Source: Cronobacter sakazakii (GTDB lineage Bacteria; Pseudomonadota; Gammaproteobacteria; Enterobacterales; Enterobacteriaceae). Taken from it: a stretch of 64,000 nucleotides of DNA. A program made the translations under genes and the position numbers. The notes beneath the pieces were generated by a model that saw only the letters and a program-made list of their open reading frames with translations, was not told the DNA's origin and ran no database searches. Positions 33,519-41,821 of the stretch are shown piece by piece. The stretch is from contig NZ_CP011047.1 of the NCBI RefSeq assembly GCF_000982825.1, positions 310,001-374,000 on the forward strand. The letters are read 5' to 3'. Positions within the stretch are counted from its first letter, which is position 1. Each line of letters opens with the position of its first letter.

Positions 33519-33971
33519 ATGAAGACGACACAACAACACGACGGGCTCTCGCTGGGCTTAGACAATCAGCTCTGCTTCGCGCTTTACTCGACAAACCTGG
33601 CGCTACATAAAATTTACCGCCAGCTACTGACACCGCTCGGGCTGACGTACCCGCAATATCTGGTGATGCTGGTGCTGTGGGAGAAGGACGACGTGACCGT
33701 TTCTGAGATTGGCGAGCGACTCTATCTGGATTCCGCCACGCTGACGCCGCTGTTAAAGCGGATGGAAACCGCGGGGCTGCTGATGCGCCAGCGTTCGCGT
33801 CAGGATGAACGACAAGTGATCGTCACGCTCACCGACGCAGGCCGGCAGCTCAAGGCCGAAGCCCACAACATACCGGGCTCGGTGCTCTGCGCCACCGCGT
33901 GCGACAAAGAGACTTTGCTGGATCTGAAAGATCAGCTTGAAGCATTACGCCATAATCTGAATCAGTCGTAA
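33519..33971 (+). CDS. ohrR: Organic hydroperoxide repressor OhrR (MarR family)
   Basis: 150-residue MarR-type repressor. The redox-sensing cysteine is C19 in LDNQLCFALYSTNLA, the hallmark of OhrR; its oxidation by organic peroxides releases DNA. The winged helix-turn-helix includes VSEIGERLYLDSATLTPLLKRME. ATG at 33519 fits homologues; the open frame upstream overlaps yjjB and the operator. It lies 81 nt before its target ohr on the same strand. Confidence 0.93.
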   Translation: MKTTQQHDGLSLGLDNQLCFALYSTNLALHKIYRQLLTPLGLTYPQYLVMLVLWEKDDVTVSEIGERLYLDSATLTPLLKRMETAGLLMRQRSRQDERQVIVTLTDAGRQLKAEAHNIPGSVLCATACDKETLLDLKDQLEALRHNLNQS

Positions 33972-33972
33972 G

Positions 33973-34026
33973 CGCCATCTTCGGATGGCGTGAAAGCACC
34001 AAATAAGTAGCGCACGATTAAATCGC
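33973..34026. promoter_or_regulatory. ohr promoter region: hairpin and OhrR site
   Basis: A CGCCATC-TTCG-GATGGCG hairpin with a stable TTCG loop (33973-33990) directly follows the ohrR stop and may end ohrR mRNA. GCACGATTAAATCGCC (34012-34027) follows, sharing ATTAAATCG with the site upstream of ohrR, and is the likely OhrR operator for ohr. Confidence 0.55.
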
Positions 34027-34051
34027 CTAAAACTTAAATAAGGAATATTAC

Positions 34052-34480
34052 ATGTCTTTAGAAAACGTCATCTACCGCGCCAAAGCCAAAGCCACCGGAG
34101 GCCGCGACGGCCGCGCCACTTCTTCTGACGGCGTGCTGGATGTAAAGCTTGGCGTACCGAAAGAGATGGGCGGCATGGGCGGCGATGTCACCAACCCGGA
34201 ACAGCTGTTTGCCGCAGGCTACTCCGCCTGCTTCCTGGGCGCGATGAAATTTGTCTCCGCCCGCGACAAAATCGCGATGCCGAAAGACGCGTTTATTGAA
34301 GGCGAAGTCGGGATCGGCCCACTGCCGACCGGTTTTGGTATCGAAGCGAAGCTGAATATTCACCTGCCGGGGATGGACGCGGCAGAAGCGCAGAAACTGG
34401 TCGATGCGGCGCATATCGTCTGCCCGTACTCTAACGCGACCCGTGGCAACATCGACGTCACTCTGAATATCATTGCCTGA
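34052..34480 (+). CDS. ohr: Organic hydroperoxide resistance protein Ohr
   Basis: 142-residue OsmC/Ohr-family thiol peroxidase that reduces organic and fatty-acid hydroperoxides. Catalytic C60 (GYSACFLGA) and resolving C124 (HIVCPYSNA) are present, as are the conserved R20 and E50. ATAAGGAA precedes the ATG. It sits between yjjB and dnaT, genes that adjoin in E. coli, so ohrR-ohr is an insertion relative to that genome. Confidence 0.96.
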   Translation: MSLENVIYRAKAKATGGRDGRATSSDGVLDVKLGVPKEMGGMGGDVTNPEQLFAAGYSACFLGAMKFVSARDKIAMPKDAFIEGEVGIGPLPTGFGIEAKLNIHLPGMDAAEAQKLVDAAHIVCPYSNATRGNIDVTLNIIA

Positions 34481-34543
34481 CGCTATCCCCGCTAACGGGG
34501 AAGCTTAAAATAAAAAACGAAACTGCCCTCACCAGGGGACGCG

Positions 34544-34578
34544 GAGCGCGCCAGATATCATGGCGCGCTCTTTTTTTT
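34544..34578 (+). terminator. Terminator of ohr
   Basis: GAGCGCGCC...GGCGCGCTC 9-bp stem with a 9-nt loop followed by eight T. Strong intrinsic terminator 64 nt past the ohr stop. Confidence 0.93.
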
Positions 34579-34702
34579 ACGTGCGATCCCATGCGCCAAT
34601 AAGCTCAAACCCCGCCTCTGACTATGCTACTATGAAGGAATTATCGTCTCTGCTGGCGATTTTCGCGCCAGTGTCTGATAACGCTTTGATTGAGAACGTT
34701 TT

Positions 34703-35248
34703 ATGTCTTCCAGAATCCTGACCCCTGATGTCGTTGATATTGACGCCTTCCGGCGCAATCCCGGCAGCGCGCTGGCGCACGCCGAACGTGGGGCCGTGGC
34801 GGTGTTTGATAACAATGCGCCCGCATTTTATGCCGTGACGCCGGCGCGCATGGCGGAACTGCTGGCGCTGGAAAAACAGCTCGCCGCGCCCCGCTCCGAT
34901 GTCGCGCTGGAAGCGCAATTTTTCGACGAAGGAAACGACGTCGCCCAGCCCGTGCCGGTGCCGATGGGCAAATTCGCCATGTATCCGGGCTGGCAGCCCG
35001 ACCCCGAGTTTCAGCGTATGGCCGCGCTCTGGGGCATTCCGCTGGCCCAGCCGGTCACCAGCGAAGAGCTGGCCTCGTTTGTCGCTTACTGGCAGGCGGA
35101 AGGCAAAGTCTTCCACCACATCCAATGGCAGCAGAAGCTGGCGCGCAGTATTCAGATGAACCGCGCCACCTTTACGTCATCAACGCGGCGCGATGTAAAC
35201 GCCATCGCGCAGCCGGACGACCATATTCCTGACGGCTTTCGAGGGTAA
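34703..35248 (+). CDS. dnaT: Primosomal protein DnaT
   Basis: 181-residue primosomal protein i, which helps PriA-PriB load DnaB-DnaC at stalled forks. The opening MSSRILTPDVVDIDAFRRNPGSAL and the C-terminal FASYW-like region (LASFVAYWQAEGKVFHHIQW) binding ssDNA match E. coli DnaT in sequence and length. Two nucleotides separate its stop from dnaC, so they form an operon. Confidence 0.97.
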   Translation: MSSRILTPDVVDIDAFRRNPGSALAHAERGAVAVFDNNAPAFYAVTPARMAELLALEKQLAAPRSDVALEAQFFDEGNDVAQPVPVPMGKFAMYPGWQPDPEFQRMAALWGIPLAQPVTSEELASFVAYWQAEGKVFHHIQWQQKLARSIQMNRATFTSSTRRDVNAIAQPDDHIPDGFRG

Positions 35249-35250
35249 CA

Positions 35251-35988
35251 ATGAAAAACGTCACTGATCTGATGATGCGCCTGAAGCGGCTGATGCCGCC
35301 TGACGTCAAGCCGGCCTTTAAAACCGGCGAAGAGCTTATCGCCTGGCAGCAGGAGCAGGGGCGAATTCGCTCAGAGGCCATCGAGCGCGAAAACCGCGCG
35401 ATGAAAATGCAGCGCACCTTCAACCGCTCTGGCATTCGCCCGCTGCATCAGAACTGTTCGTTCGATAACTATCGTGTTGAAAACGACGGGCAGATGAACG
35501 CCGTCAACAAAGCGCGCCAGTATGTCGACGCTTTTGACGGCAACATCGCGAGCTTTGTTTTCGCCGGTAAACCGGGCACCGGCAAGAACCATCTTGCCGC
35601 CGCGATCTGTAATGAACTGCTGCTGCGCGGCAAATCGGTGATGATCATTACCGTCGCCGATATCATGTCCGCCATGAAAGACACGTTCGGCAACCGCGAA
35701 ACCAGCGAAGAGCAGCTTTTAAAAGATCTGAGCAGCGTCGATCTGCTGGTGATCGACGAGATCGGTATGCAGAGTGAGTCGCGCTACGAGAAAGTGATCA
35801 TCAACCAGCTGGTGGATCGTCGCTCGTCCTCTAAGCGCCCCACCGGCATGCTGACCAACCAGAACATGGAAGAGATGACCAAGCTTCTCGGCGAGCGCGT
35901 GATGGATCGTATGCGCCTTGGCAACAGCCTGTGGGTGAATTTCAACTGGGACAGCTACCGCAGCCGCGTCACGGGTAAAGAGTACTAA
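35251..35988 (+). CDS. dnaC: DNA helicase loader DnaC
   Basis: 245-residue AAA+ ATPase that loads DnaB helicase at oriC and restarting forks. Walker A is GKPGTGKN (106-113), Walker B LLVIDEIG (about 166-173), followed by sensor regions with LTNQNM. The N-terminal 50 residues form the DnaB-binding domain. ATG follows GAGGGTAACA. Same length as E. coli. The E. coli neighbour yjjA, between dnaC and opgB, is absent here. Confidence 0.98.
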   Translation: MKNVTDLMMRLKRLMPPDVKPAFKTGEELIAWQQEQGRIRSEAIERENRAMKMQRTFNRSGIRPLHQNCSFDNYRVENDGQMNAVNKARQYVDAFDGNIASFVFAGKPGTGKNHLAAAICNELLLRGKSVMIITVADIMSAMKDTFGNRETSEEQLLKDLSSVDLLVIDEIGMQSESRYEKVIINQLVDRRSSSKRPTGMLTNQNMEEMTKLLGERVMDRMRLGNSLWVNFNWDSYRSRVTGKEY

Positions 35989-36355
35989 ACTCCGCACTTT
36001 TTACGGGGCGCGTTTTCTGCGCCCCGACACTTCCCCTTCCCTGCCGTCTCGCTTTACTTTTGCGCCTCTGCAGTGAAATCTGCGCCGTCATAAAATTTTC
36101 ATAAAAGAATCCGCTTTTTAGCGTTTCCGCTCACAGTGTATTACTAAACACCTATTTTCTGGCCTTGCCCGACGCTATCCCCGCGCCACAGGCGATGAGA
36201 CGCTGCTCATAATTCCGTATATCTAAACCTTATCTGAACTGCTCCATAAAAAGATGACGCTAAAATGGTACCAGTATGACAGTAGCGTTATATTTCGGTG
36301 TTAAAAAAGCAGTTTAACCTAACGGGCATGGCGCCTTCGCTGCGAGGATGTAGTG
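35989..36355. other. Intergenic region between dnaC and opgB
   Basis: About 365 bp. A CGGGGCGC...GCGCCCCG hairpin at 36004-36026 lies 15 nt past dnaC and may terminate it, though no T-run follows. The rest is presumably the opgB promoter region and holds no recognisable gene; E. coli has yjjA here. Confidence 0.55.
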
Positions 36356-38647
36356 TTGTCAGAGTGGCTTTCCATACTTTTCTTTATCGCCTCCGTGGCG
36401 ATTTACGCCTTCAAGGCGGGCCGTAACACCTGGTGGTTTATCGCCACTCTGGTGGTGTTAGGGCTGTTTGTTATCCTGAATCTGACGCTGCTTGCCAGCA
36501 ACTATTTTACCGGCGATGGCATCAATGACGCGGTGCTCTACACGCTGACCAACAGTCTCACCGGCGCGGGCGTCAGCAAATACATCCTGCCTGGTGTCGG
36601 GCTGGTCGCAGTGCTGCTCGCGGTCTTTGGCCTGCTGACATGGATTTTGCGCCGTCGCCGCCATCTGCCTTATCACTTCGGCTACAGCTTCGTGGCGCTG
36701 CTGCTGGCGCTCGCCTCGGTGGACGCCAGCCCGGCGTTTCGCCAGATAACCGAACTGGTGAAATCCCAGACCGCAGAGGGCGATCCCGACTTTGCGGCGT
36801 ACTATAAAGAGCCGCAAAAGCGTATCGACAATCCACAGCTCAATCTCGTTTACATCTACGGCGAAAGCCTGGAGCGCACCTATTTTGACGATCAGGCGTT
36901 CCCGAACCTGACACCGGAGCTGGGCGCGCTGAAAAACGAAGGCATCGATTTCAGCCATACCGCGCAGTTGCCCGGCACCGATTACACCATCGCGGGTATG
37001 GTCGCCTCGCAGTGCGGCATTCCGCTTTTTGCGCCCTTTGAGGGCAACGCGTCTGCCTCGATGTCGAGCTTCTTCCCGCAGAACGTCTGCCTGGGCGATA
37101 TCCTCAAAAACTCCGGCTATGAGAACTACTTCATCCAGGGTGCTAACCTGCGCTTTGCCGGAAAAGACGTATTCCTCAAATCCCACGGTTTCGATCATCT
37201 CTACGGGGCCGAAGAGCTGAAAAACACGGTAGCGGACCCAACCTATCGCAACGACTGGGGCTTTTACGACGACACGGTGCTGGACCAGGCGTGGAAAAAA
37301 TATGAAGAGCTCTCAAAAGCGGGCAAACGCTTCTCGCTCTTTACGCTGACGGTCGACACGCACCACCCGGACGGTTTCGTCTCGCGCACCTGTACGCGAA
37401 AGAGCTACTCGTTTGAAGGCAAACCGAACCAGTCTTTCAGCGCGGTCACCTGTAGCCAGCAGCATATCGCGGCGTTTATTAACAAAATCAAAGCGTCGCC
37501 GTATTTCAAAAATACGGTCATCGTTGTGTCGTCGGATCATCTGGCGATGAACAACACCGCCTATAAATATCTCAGCAAGCAGGATCGTAATAACCTGTTC
37601 TTTATTCTGCGAGGCGATCAGCCGCAGCAGGACGTGCTGGCGGTGAAACGCAATACAATGGATAACGGCGCGACAGTGCTCGATGTGCTGGGCGGCGACA
37701 ACTTCCTGGGGCTCGGGCGCAGCAGTCTTTCCGGCCAGTCGCTCTCGACCGTGTTTCTGAACATGAAATCAAAAGTGCTGGCGTGGAAGCCCGATATCAT
37801 CAGCCTGTGGAAATTCCCGTCGAAAATAGACAACTTCACGGTCGACACGCAAAAACAGACCATCGCCTTCTCCGGAAGCCATTTCCGCCTGCCGCTGCTG
37901 CTGCGCGTGTCGGATAAACGTATCGAACCGCTGCCGGAGAGTGAATACTCCGCGCCGCTGCGCTTCCAGCTGGCGGATTTCGCCCCGCGCGATAACTTCC
38001 TGTGGGTGGATAACTGCTACAAAATGGCGCGCCTCTGGGCACCTGCGCTGGCGCTCTCCACTGACTACTGCGTCTCGCAGGGGCAGCTCGGCGGCGAGCA
38101 AAAAGTGCAGCGGGTGGATAAAGCCACCTGGCAGGGCAAAGCGGCGTTTCGCGATACGGTTATCGACACGGCACGCTACCAGCGTAACGTCGAGACGCTC
38201 AAAGTGATGGATAACGACATCCGCTATCAGGCCGACAGTTTTATCTTTAACGTGGCGGGCGCGCCGGAAGAGGTCAAACAGTTCTCCGGCATTTCACGCC
38301 CGGAATCCTGGGGCCGCTGGTCCAACGCGCAGCTCGGCGAAGAAGTGAAAATCGAATATAACCAGCCCCTGCCGGAGAAATTCGATTTAGTCATCACCGC
38401 CAAAGCGTTTGGCCCGAACGCCGGGAAACCGGTGCCCGTGAAGGTGGGCGAGAGCGAACAGACGCTGACGCTCGGCAACGAGGTCTCCACCACCACGCTG
38501 CATTTCGAAAACCCGACGCGCAGCAACACGCTGGTGATTGTGCCGCCGGAGCCGCAGTCAACCAACGAGGGCAACATTCTTGGTCACTCGCCGCGCCGTC
38601 TCGGCATCGGCATGGTGTCCATTAAGGTCATTAACGCGAGCGGGTGA
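36356..38647 (+). CDS. opgB: Phosphoglycerol transferase I OpgB (MdoB)
   Basis: 763-residue inner-membrane enzyme that transfers phosphoglycerol from phosphatidylglycerol to osmoregulated periplasmic glucans. The N-terminal third contains about four transmembrane helices. The periplasmic sulfatase-like catalytic domain has the metal/nucleophile Thr in GTDYTIAGM, FTLTVDTHHPDGF and VVSSDHLAM. I chose TTG at 36356, giving (M)SEWLS as in E. coli, with GAGGA 8 nt upstream; GTG at 36353 is one codon longer. The stop lies within an inverted repeat CGAGCGGG...CCCGCTCG (38637-38656) that may act as terminator toward the convergent cyclase gene. Confidence 0.96.
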   Translation: MSEWLSILFFIASVAIYAFKAGRNTWWFIATLVVLGLFVILNLTLLASNYFTGDGINDAVLYTLTNSLTGAGVSKYILPGVGLVAVLLAVFGLLTWILRRRRHLPYHFGYSFVALLLALASVDASPAFRQITELVKSQTAEGDPDFAAYYKEPQKRIDNPQLNLVYIYGESLERTYFDDQAFPNLTPELGALKNEGIDFSHTAQLPGTDYTIAGMVASQCGIPLFAPFEGNASASMSSFFPQNVCLGDILKNSGYENYFIQGANLRFAGKDVFLKSHGFDHLYGAEELKNTVADPTYRNDWGFYDDTVLDQAWKKYEELSKAGKRFSLFTLTVDTHHPDGFVSRTCTRKSYSFEGKPNQSFSAVTCSQQHIAAFINKIKASPYFKNTVIVVSSDHLAMNNTAYKYLSKQDRNNLFFILRGDQPQQDVLAVKRNTMDNGATVLDVLGGDNFLGLGRSSLSGQSLSTVFLNMKSKVLAWKPDIISLWKFPSKIDNFTVDTQKQTIAFSGSHFRLPLLLRVSDKRIEPLPESEYSAPLRFQLADFAPRDNFLWVDNCYKMARLWAPALALSTDYCVSQGQLGGEQKVQRVDKATWQGKAAFRDTVIDTARYQRNVETLKVMDNDIRYQADSFIFNVAGAPEEVKQFSGISRPESWGRWSNAQLGEEVKIEYNQPLPEKFDLVITAKAFGPNAGKPVPVKVGESEQTLTLGNEVSTTTLHFENPTRSNTLVIVPPEPQSTNEGNILGHSPRRLGIGMVSIKVINASG

Positions 38648-38656
38648 TCCCGCTCG

Positions 38657-39616
38657 TTAGCCGATCCGCTTTCTGCGCTTCTCGGAATACATCACGTTGT
38701 CGCTCTCTTTGATCATCTCAAGCAAAGAGTCGTAATTGCCCGAATCGCGATGCAGCATTCCGTACGAGTAGTTGATGTTATAAGGCTTACCGGCGCGCTG
38801 GTTATGCGCGTCCAGGCTCGCGCGCAGATTGTTCAGAAACGGCTGCGTGTCGCTTTCCCGGGCCAGGAGTACCGCGAACTCATCGCCACCCAGCCGCCCG
38901 GCGATATCTTTCGGGCCCAGATGCTCTCGCAACTGGCTGGCGAACACTTTCAGCACCTCATCGCCTTCCGCGTGGCCCCACAAATCGTTAATCGGCTTAA
39001 AGCGGTCGAGATCGAAATAGAGAATGCTGAACGGCTCGGGATTCTCCTTCAGGGCACGAAAACGCCGCTCGCCGCTACGGTAAAAGCCGCGGCGGTTCGG
39101 AATACCGGTCAGGCTGTCGGTCATCGCCATGCTAATCACGTGAAACTCATCTTCAACGATAAACGCCAGGTCTTTCAGCGTCGCAATATCATCATCGCTG
39201 AAATCGCGCGGCGTGCCGTCGATAATACAAAGCGTGCCGACCACCGCGCCATCCGGCAGCCGCACCGGGTAACCTGCATAAAAACGGATAAACGGCTCGC
39301 CGGTGACCAACGGATTATCGTGAAAACGCTCATCCAGGCGGGCGTCATTTACGATAAACGGCCCTTCCTGCAAAATCGCGTGCCCGCAAAATGAGACGTC
39401 GCGCGTGGTTTCGCGCGTGTTCAGTCCCTGGCAGGCCAGCAGCCACTGACGGTTGCGATCGAGCAGGCTAATCAGCGCCACCGGCACCCGGAACAGTTTT
39501 TTCGCCACCCGCGTCAGGCGCTCAAAACGCTCGTCATCCCTGGTATCAAGCAGATCCATCATATACAGCGACTTCAGCCGCGCTTCTTCGTTTTCAGGGA
39601 TACCAGGAAATTTCAT
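38657..39616 (-). CDS. GAF-GGDEF diguanylate cyclase
   Basis: 319-residue soluble protein. The GAF domain (about 25-160) carries FCGHAI and YAGYPVRLPDGAVVGTLCIID, the pattern of bacterial small-molecule GAF sensors. The GGDEF domain (about 165-318) has an intact GGDEF (243-247), so it should make c-di-GMP. The I-site position reads GPKD (234-237) instead of RxxD, so product inhibition is probably absent. No membrane segment. It is 173 bp downstream of another cyclase on the same strand. The signal is unknown. Confidence 0.92.
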   Translation of the reverse strand: MKFPGIPENEEARLKSLYMMDLLDTRDDERFERLTRVAKKLFRVPVALISLLDRNRQWLLACQGLNTRETTRDVSFCGHAILQEGPFIVNDARLDERFHDNPLVTGEPFIRFYAGYPVRLPDGAVVGTLCIIDGTPRDFSDDDIATLKDLAFIVEDEFHVISMAMTDSLTGIPNRRGFYRSGERRFRALKENPEPFSILYFDLDRFKPINDLWGHAEGDEVLKVFASQLREHLGPKDIAGRLGGDEFAVLLARESDTQPFLNNLRASLDAHNQRAGKPYNINYSYGMLHRDSGNYDSLLEMIKESDNVMYSEKRRKRIG

Positions 39617-39789
39617 GTTCCGCCTCCGCGTCAGTAGCAGCGCGCCCGCCAGTGTAAGGGAAGCATTCTGCCAGAAAATATATTGAGGTAAACGGATGAG
39701 TATAGGAGGAAAAACGGGCGATTTGCGACATGGCAGCCGGTGCCGCTGATGACCAGCCCCCTATTTGCAGCCGTTGCGCCGCCGCGCCG

Positions 39790-41583
39790 TCAGGCGCTCG
39801 GCTTCAGCCGGTTCGCCACCACGATGCGCGAGCGGCCCATCTCTTTGGCAAGATAAAGCGCAATATCGGCATTTTTTATCAGGCTCTCGCGCCGCGCGTG
39901 ATCGGGCCAGGTGGCGAGGCCGATGGAGACCGACACCGGGCCAATCTCCAGGCCGTTATAGCGCAGCGATAACTCACTGACCTGCGTCAGAATACGCGTG
40001 GCCAGCGCATGAGCCTGCGCCTGTGGCATACCGGGCAGCAGCATCAGAAACTCTTCGCCGCCGTAGCGAAACACCTGCGCCGTCTCGCCCGGCACAGCGC
40101 GAATCGTCCGCGCCACTTCTTTCAGCACCGCATCGCCCGCGTCATGCCCGTACTGATCGTTAAGCGATTTGAAGTGATCGATATCAATCATCAGGCAGCT
40201 TACCGGCGAGCCGGTCATCTCCGCCTGACTGATGCAGGCGTACAGCGCGTCTTCCAGGTGATAGCGGTTGCGCAGGCCCGTCAGCGAATCGAACATCGCT
40301 TTTTCGGTCAACTCATCGCGCAGCTTCTGGTTGGCGAGCGCCAGCGCCAGCGTCTCGGCCATCAGTTCCAGATAAACGTAAGGCGGCTCAAGCTCCTCGC
40401 TGATTTTTTCAAACGACAGCAGCCCGATGGTTTCATTCTGGGCAATCAGCGGCACGCAGATGGCCCGCAAGGCAGCGGCAGGCGGCAGATGTTTGCAGGG
40501 TATATCCACCAGATCACGGTCAGGGCTGTGCATCTGCCCGCGCCGCAGCGCCCAGCATTCGTCCGGCGTAAACGCGCTGTCGCCGCCAGCGTTTTCAGGC
40601 CAGCGAGCGGCGCACACCATCAGATGATCGCGCGTATCCAGCACATAGAGCCTGCCCGCGAGCCCCGGCGCAATTTGCGGTGCAAACAGCCGGACCAGCT
40701 CGATAATATCGCCGCGTGATTCGCTCCCCTGTAACCGCTGGGTCATGCGTGACAATAATCCCCGGATGGCCCAGTCGGCATCGCGCTCCCGCTCAAGGCG
40801 CTGGCGCGCCAGCCCGTTTTCGCGAAATACATGGATAGCCTGCGCCATGTCGCCAATCTCATCCACCTGCTGCAGCAGCGGCGCTTCCACTTCGTAATCC
40901 TGCGTCGCCAGCCGGTTGACCACATCGCTCAGCTTTACGACCGGCCGCAAAATACGGCGTTTGAGAATAAACCCGAGGACAAAGAGAAACAGCAGCGCGG
41001 TGAGGCCGACCATAATTTCCGACAGCGTGCGCAGCCGCTGTGAGGCCTCGGTCGCAGCCTTAATCGACATGCCGGTCCGATAATCAAGCAGGCTGCGAAA
41101 TTGCGCGAACTGCAGGTCCACCCGGTCAAGCTCATGCTCATAATTCACGCCAAACAGCAGTTGCAGCGCGTGTGCGTTATCGCCGCGCGCTACGGCGTCC
41201 ATCGCCTGCTGCTGCTCCTGCTCCTGCTCCAGCGCATGCGCCACCGTCATGCCCTGGCGCAGATGCTCTAACTCCTCAGGCGTAGCGCCCAGATCCCGCA
41301 GCCGCGCCAGATGCGCTTCATCTTTATTGTCCTGCGCTCGTTTCGCCTGCCAGGCCGTCAGATCCTGCGTCCTGCGATCCACTACGTAAACGCGCGCCAG
41401 CTCAGTAAGCGCGTAAGTCTCCTGTTCTACCGTTTCCGTCAGGCTGTCGTATGCCGCGCTCTGGCGCACAGCCGCCCGCTCCGCCTTGTCGGCGCCGGAG
41501 GCCATCATCAGCACGACCCCGGAAATCAGGGTGAGCGCTACCGTTGCGCCATAGGCAATGTTAGTCATCGTTGCGATGCGCAC
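39790..41583 (-). CDS. Membrane HAMP-GAF-GGDEF diguanylate cyclase
   Basis: 597-residue protein: transmembrane helix (about 7-29), helical periplasmic sensor (30-187), second helix (188-208), HAMP (209-262), GAF-like region (about 285-420) and GGDEF domain (425-590) with active loop GGEEF (508-512). The usual RxxD I-site is replaced by GETA. The periplasmic part is Gln/Glu/Ala-rich and coiled, like four-helix-bundle sensors of chemoreceptors. It lies between tsr and the GAF-GGDEF gene on the same strand. The ligand is unknown. Confidence 0.9.
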   Translation of the reverse strand: MRIATMTNIAYGATVALTLISGVVLMMASGADKAERAAVRQSAAYDSLTETVEQETYALTELARVYVVDRRTQDLTAWQAKRAQDNKDEAHLARLRDLGATPEELEHLRQGMTVAHALEQEQEQQQAMDAVARGDNAHALQLLFGVNYEHELDRVDLQFAQFRSLLDYRTGMSIKAATEASQRLRTLSEIMVGLTALLFLFVLGFILKRRILRPVVKLSDVVNRLATQDYEVEAPLLQQVDEIGDMAQAIHVFRENGLARQRLERERDADWAIRGLLSRMTQRLQGSESRGDIIELVRLFAPQIAPGLAGRLYVLDTRDHLMVCAARWPENAGGDSAFTPDECWALRRGQMHSPDRDLVDIPCKHLPPAAALRAICVPLIAQNETIGLLSFEKISEELEPPYVYLELMAETLALALANQKLRDELTEKAMFDSLTGLRNRYHLEDALYACISQAEMTGSPVSCLMIDIDHFKSLNDQYGHDAGDAVLKEVARTIRAVPGETAQVFRYGGEEFLMLLPGMPQAQAHALATRILTQVSELSLRYNGLEIGPVSVSIGLATWPDHARRESLIKNADIALYLAKEMGRSRIVVANRLKPSA

Positions 41584-41767
41584 AGAGGATCCCGTTCGTT
41601 AAAAAGAGGGCCGAAGATGATATGGCGTGCCTGCGTAAGAAAGACGCCCCGGTTTGGTTATTTTACTGACAGATAAATTATAGAAGCCGTTAACCGATTC
41701 TTAATATAAATGCATCAGCGCGGGTGACGGTTTTCAGCCGCCTGTTCGGGGGGTGAACGCTGACCAT

Positions 41768-41802
41768 AAAAAAGCCCCCGCCGCGTGAGCGACGGGGGCT
41801 TT
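41768..41802 (-). terminator. Terminator of tsr
   Basis: AAGCCCCCG...CGGGGGCTT stem followed on the minus strand by six T. It sits about 20 nt past the tsr stop codon. Confidence 0.92.
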
Positions 41803-41821
41803 TCAGGTGAAAACGAACCGC

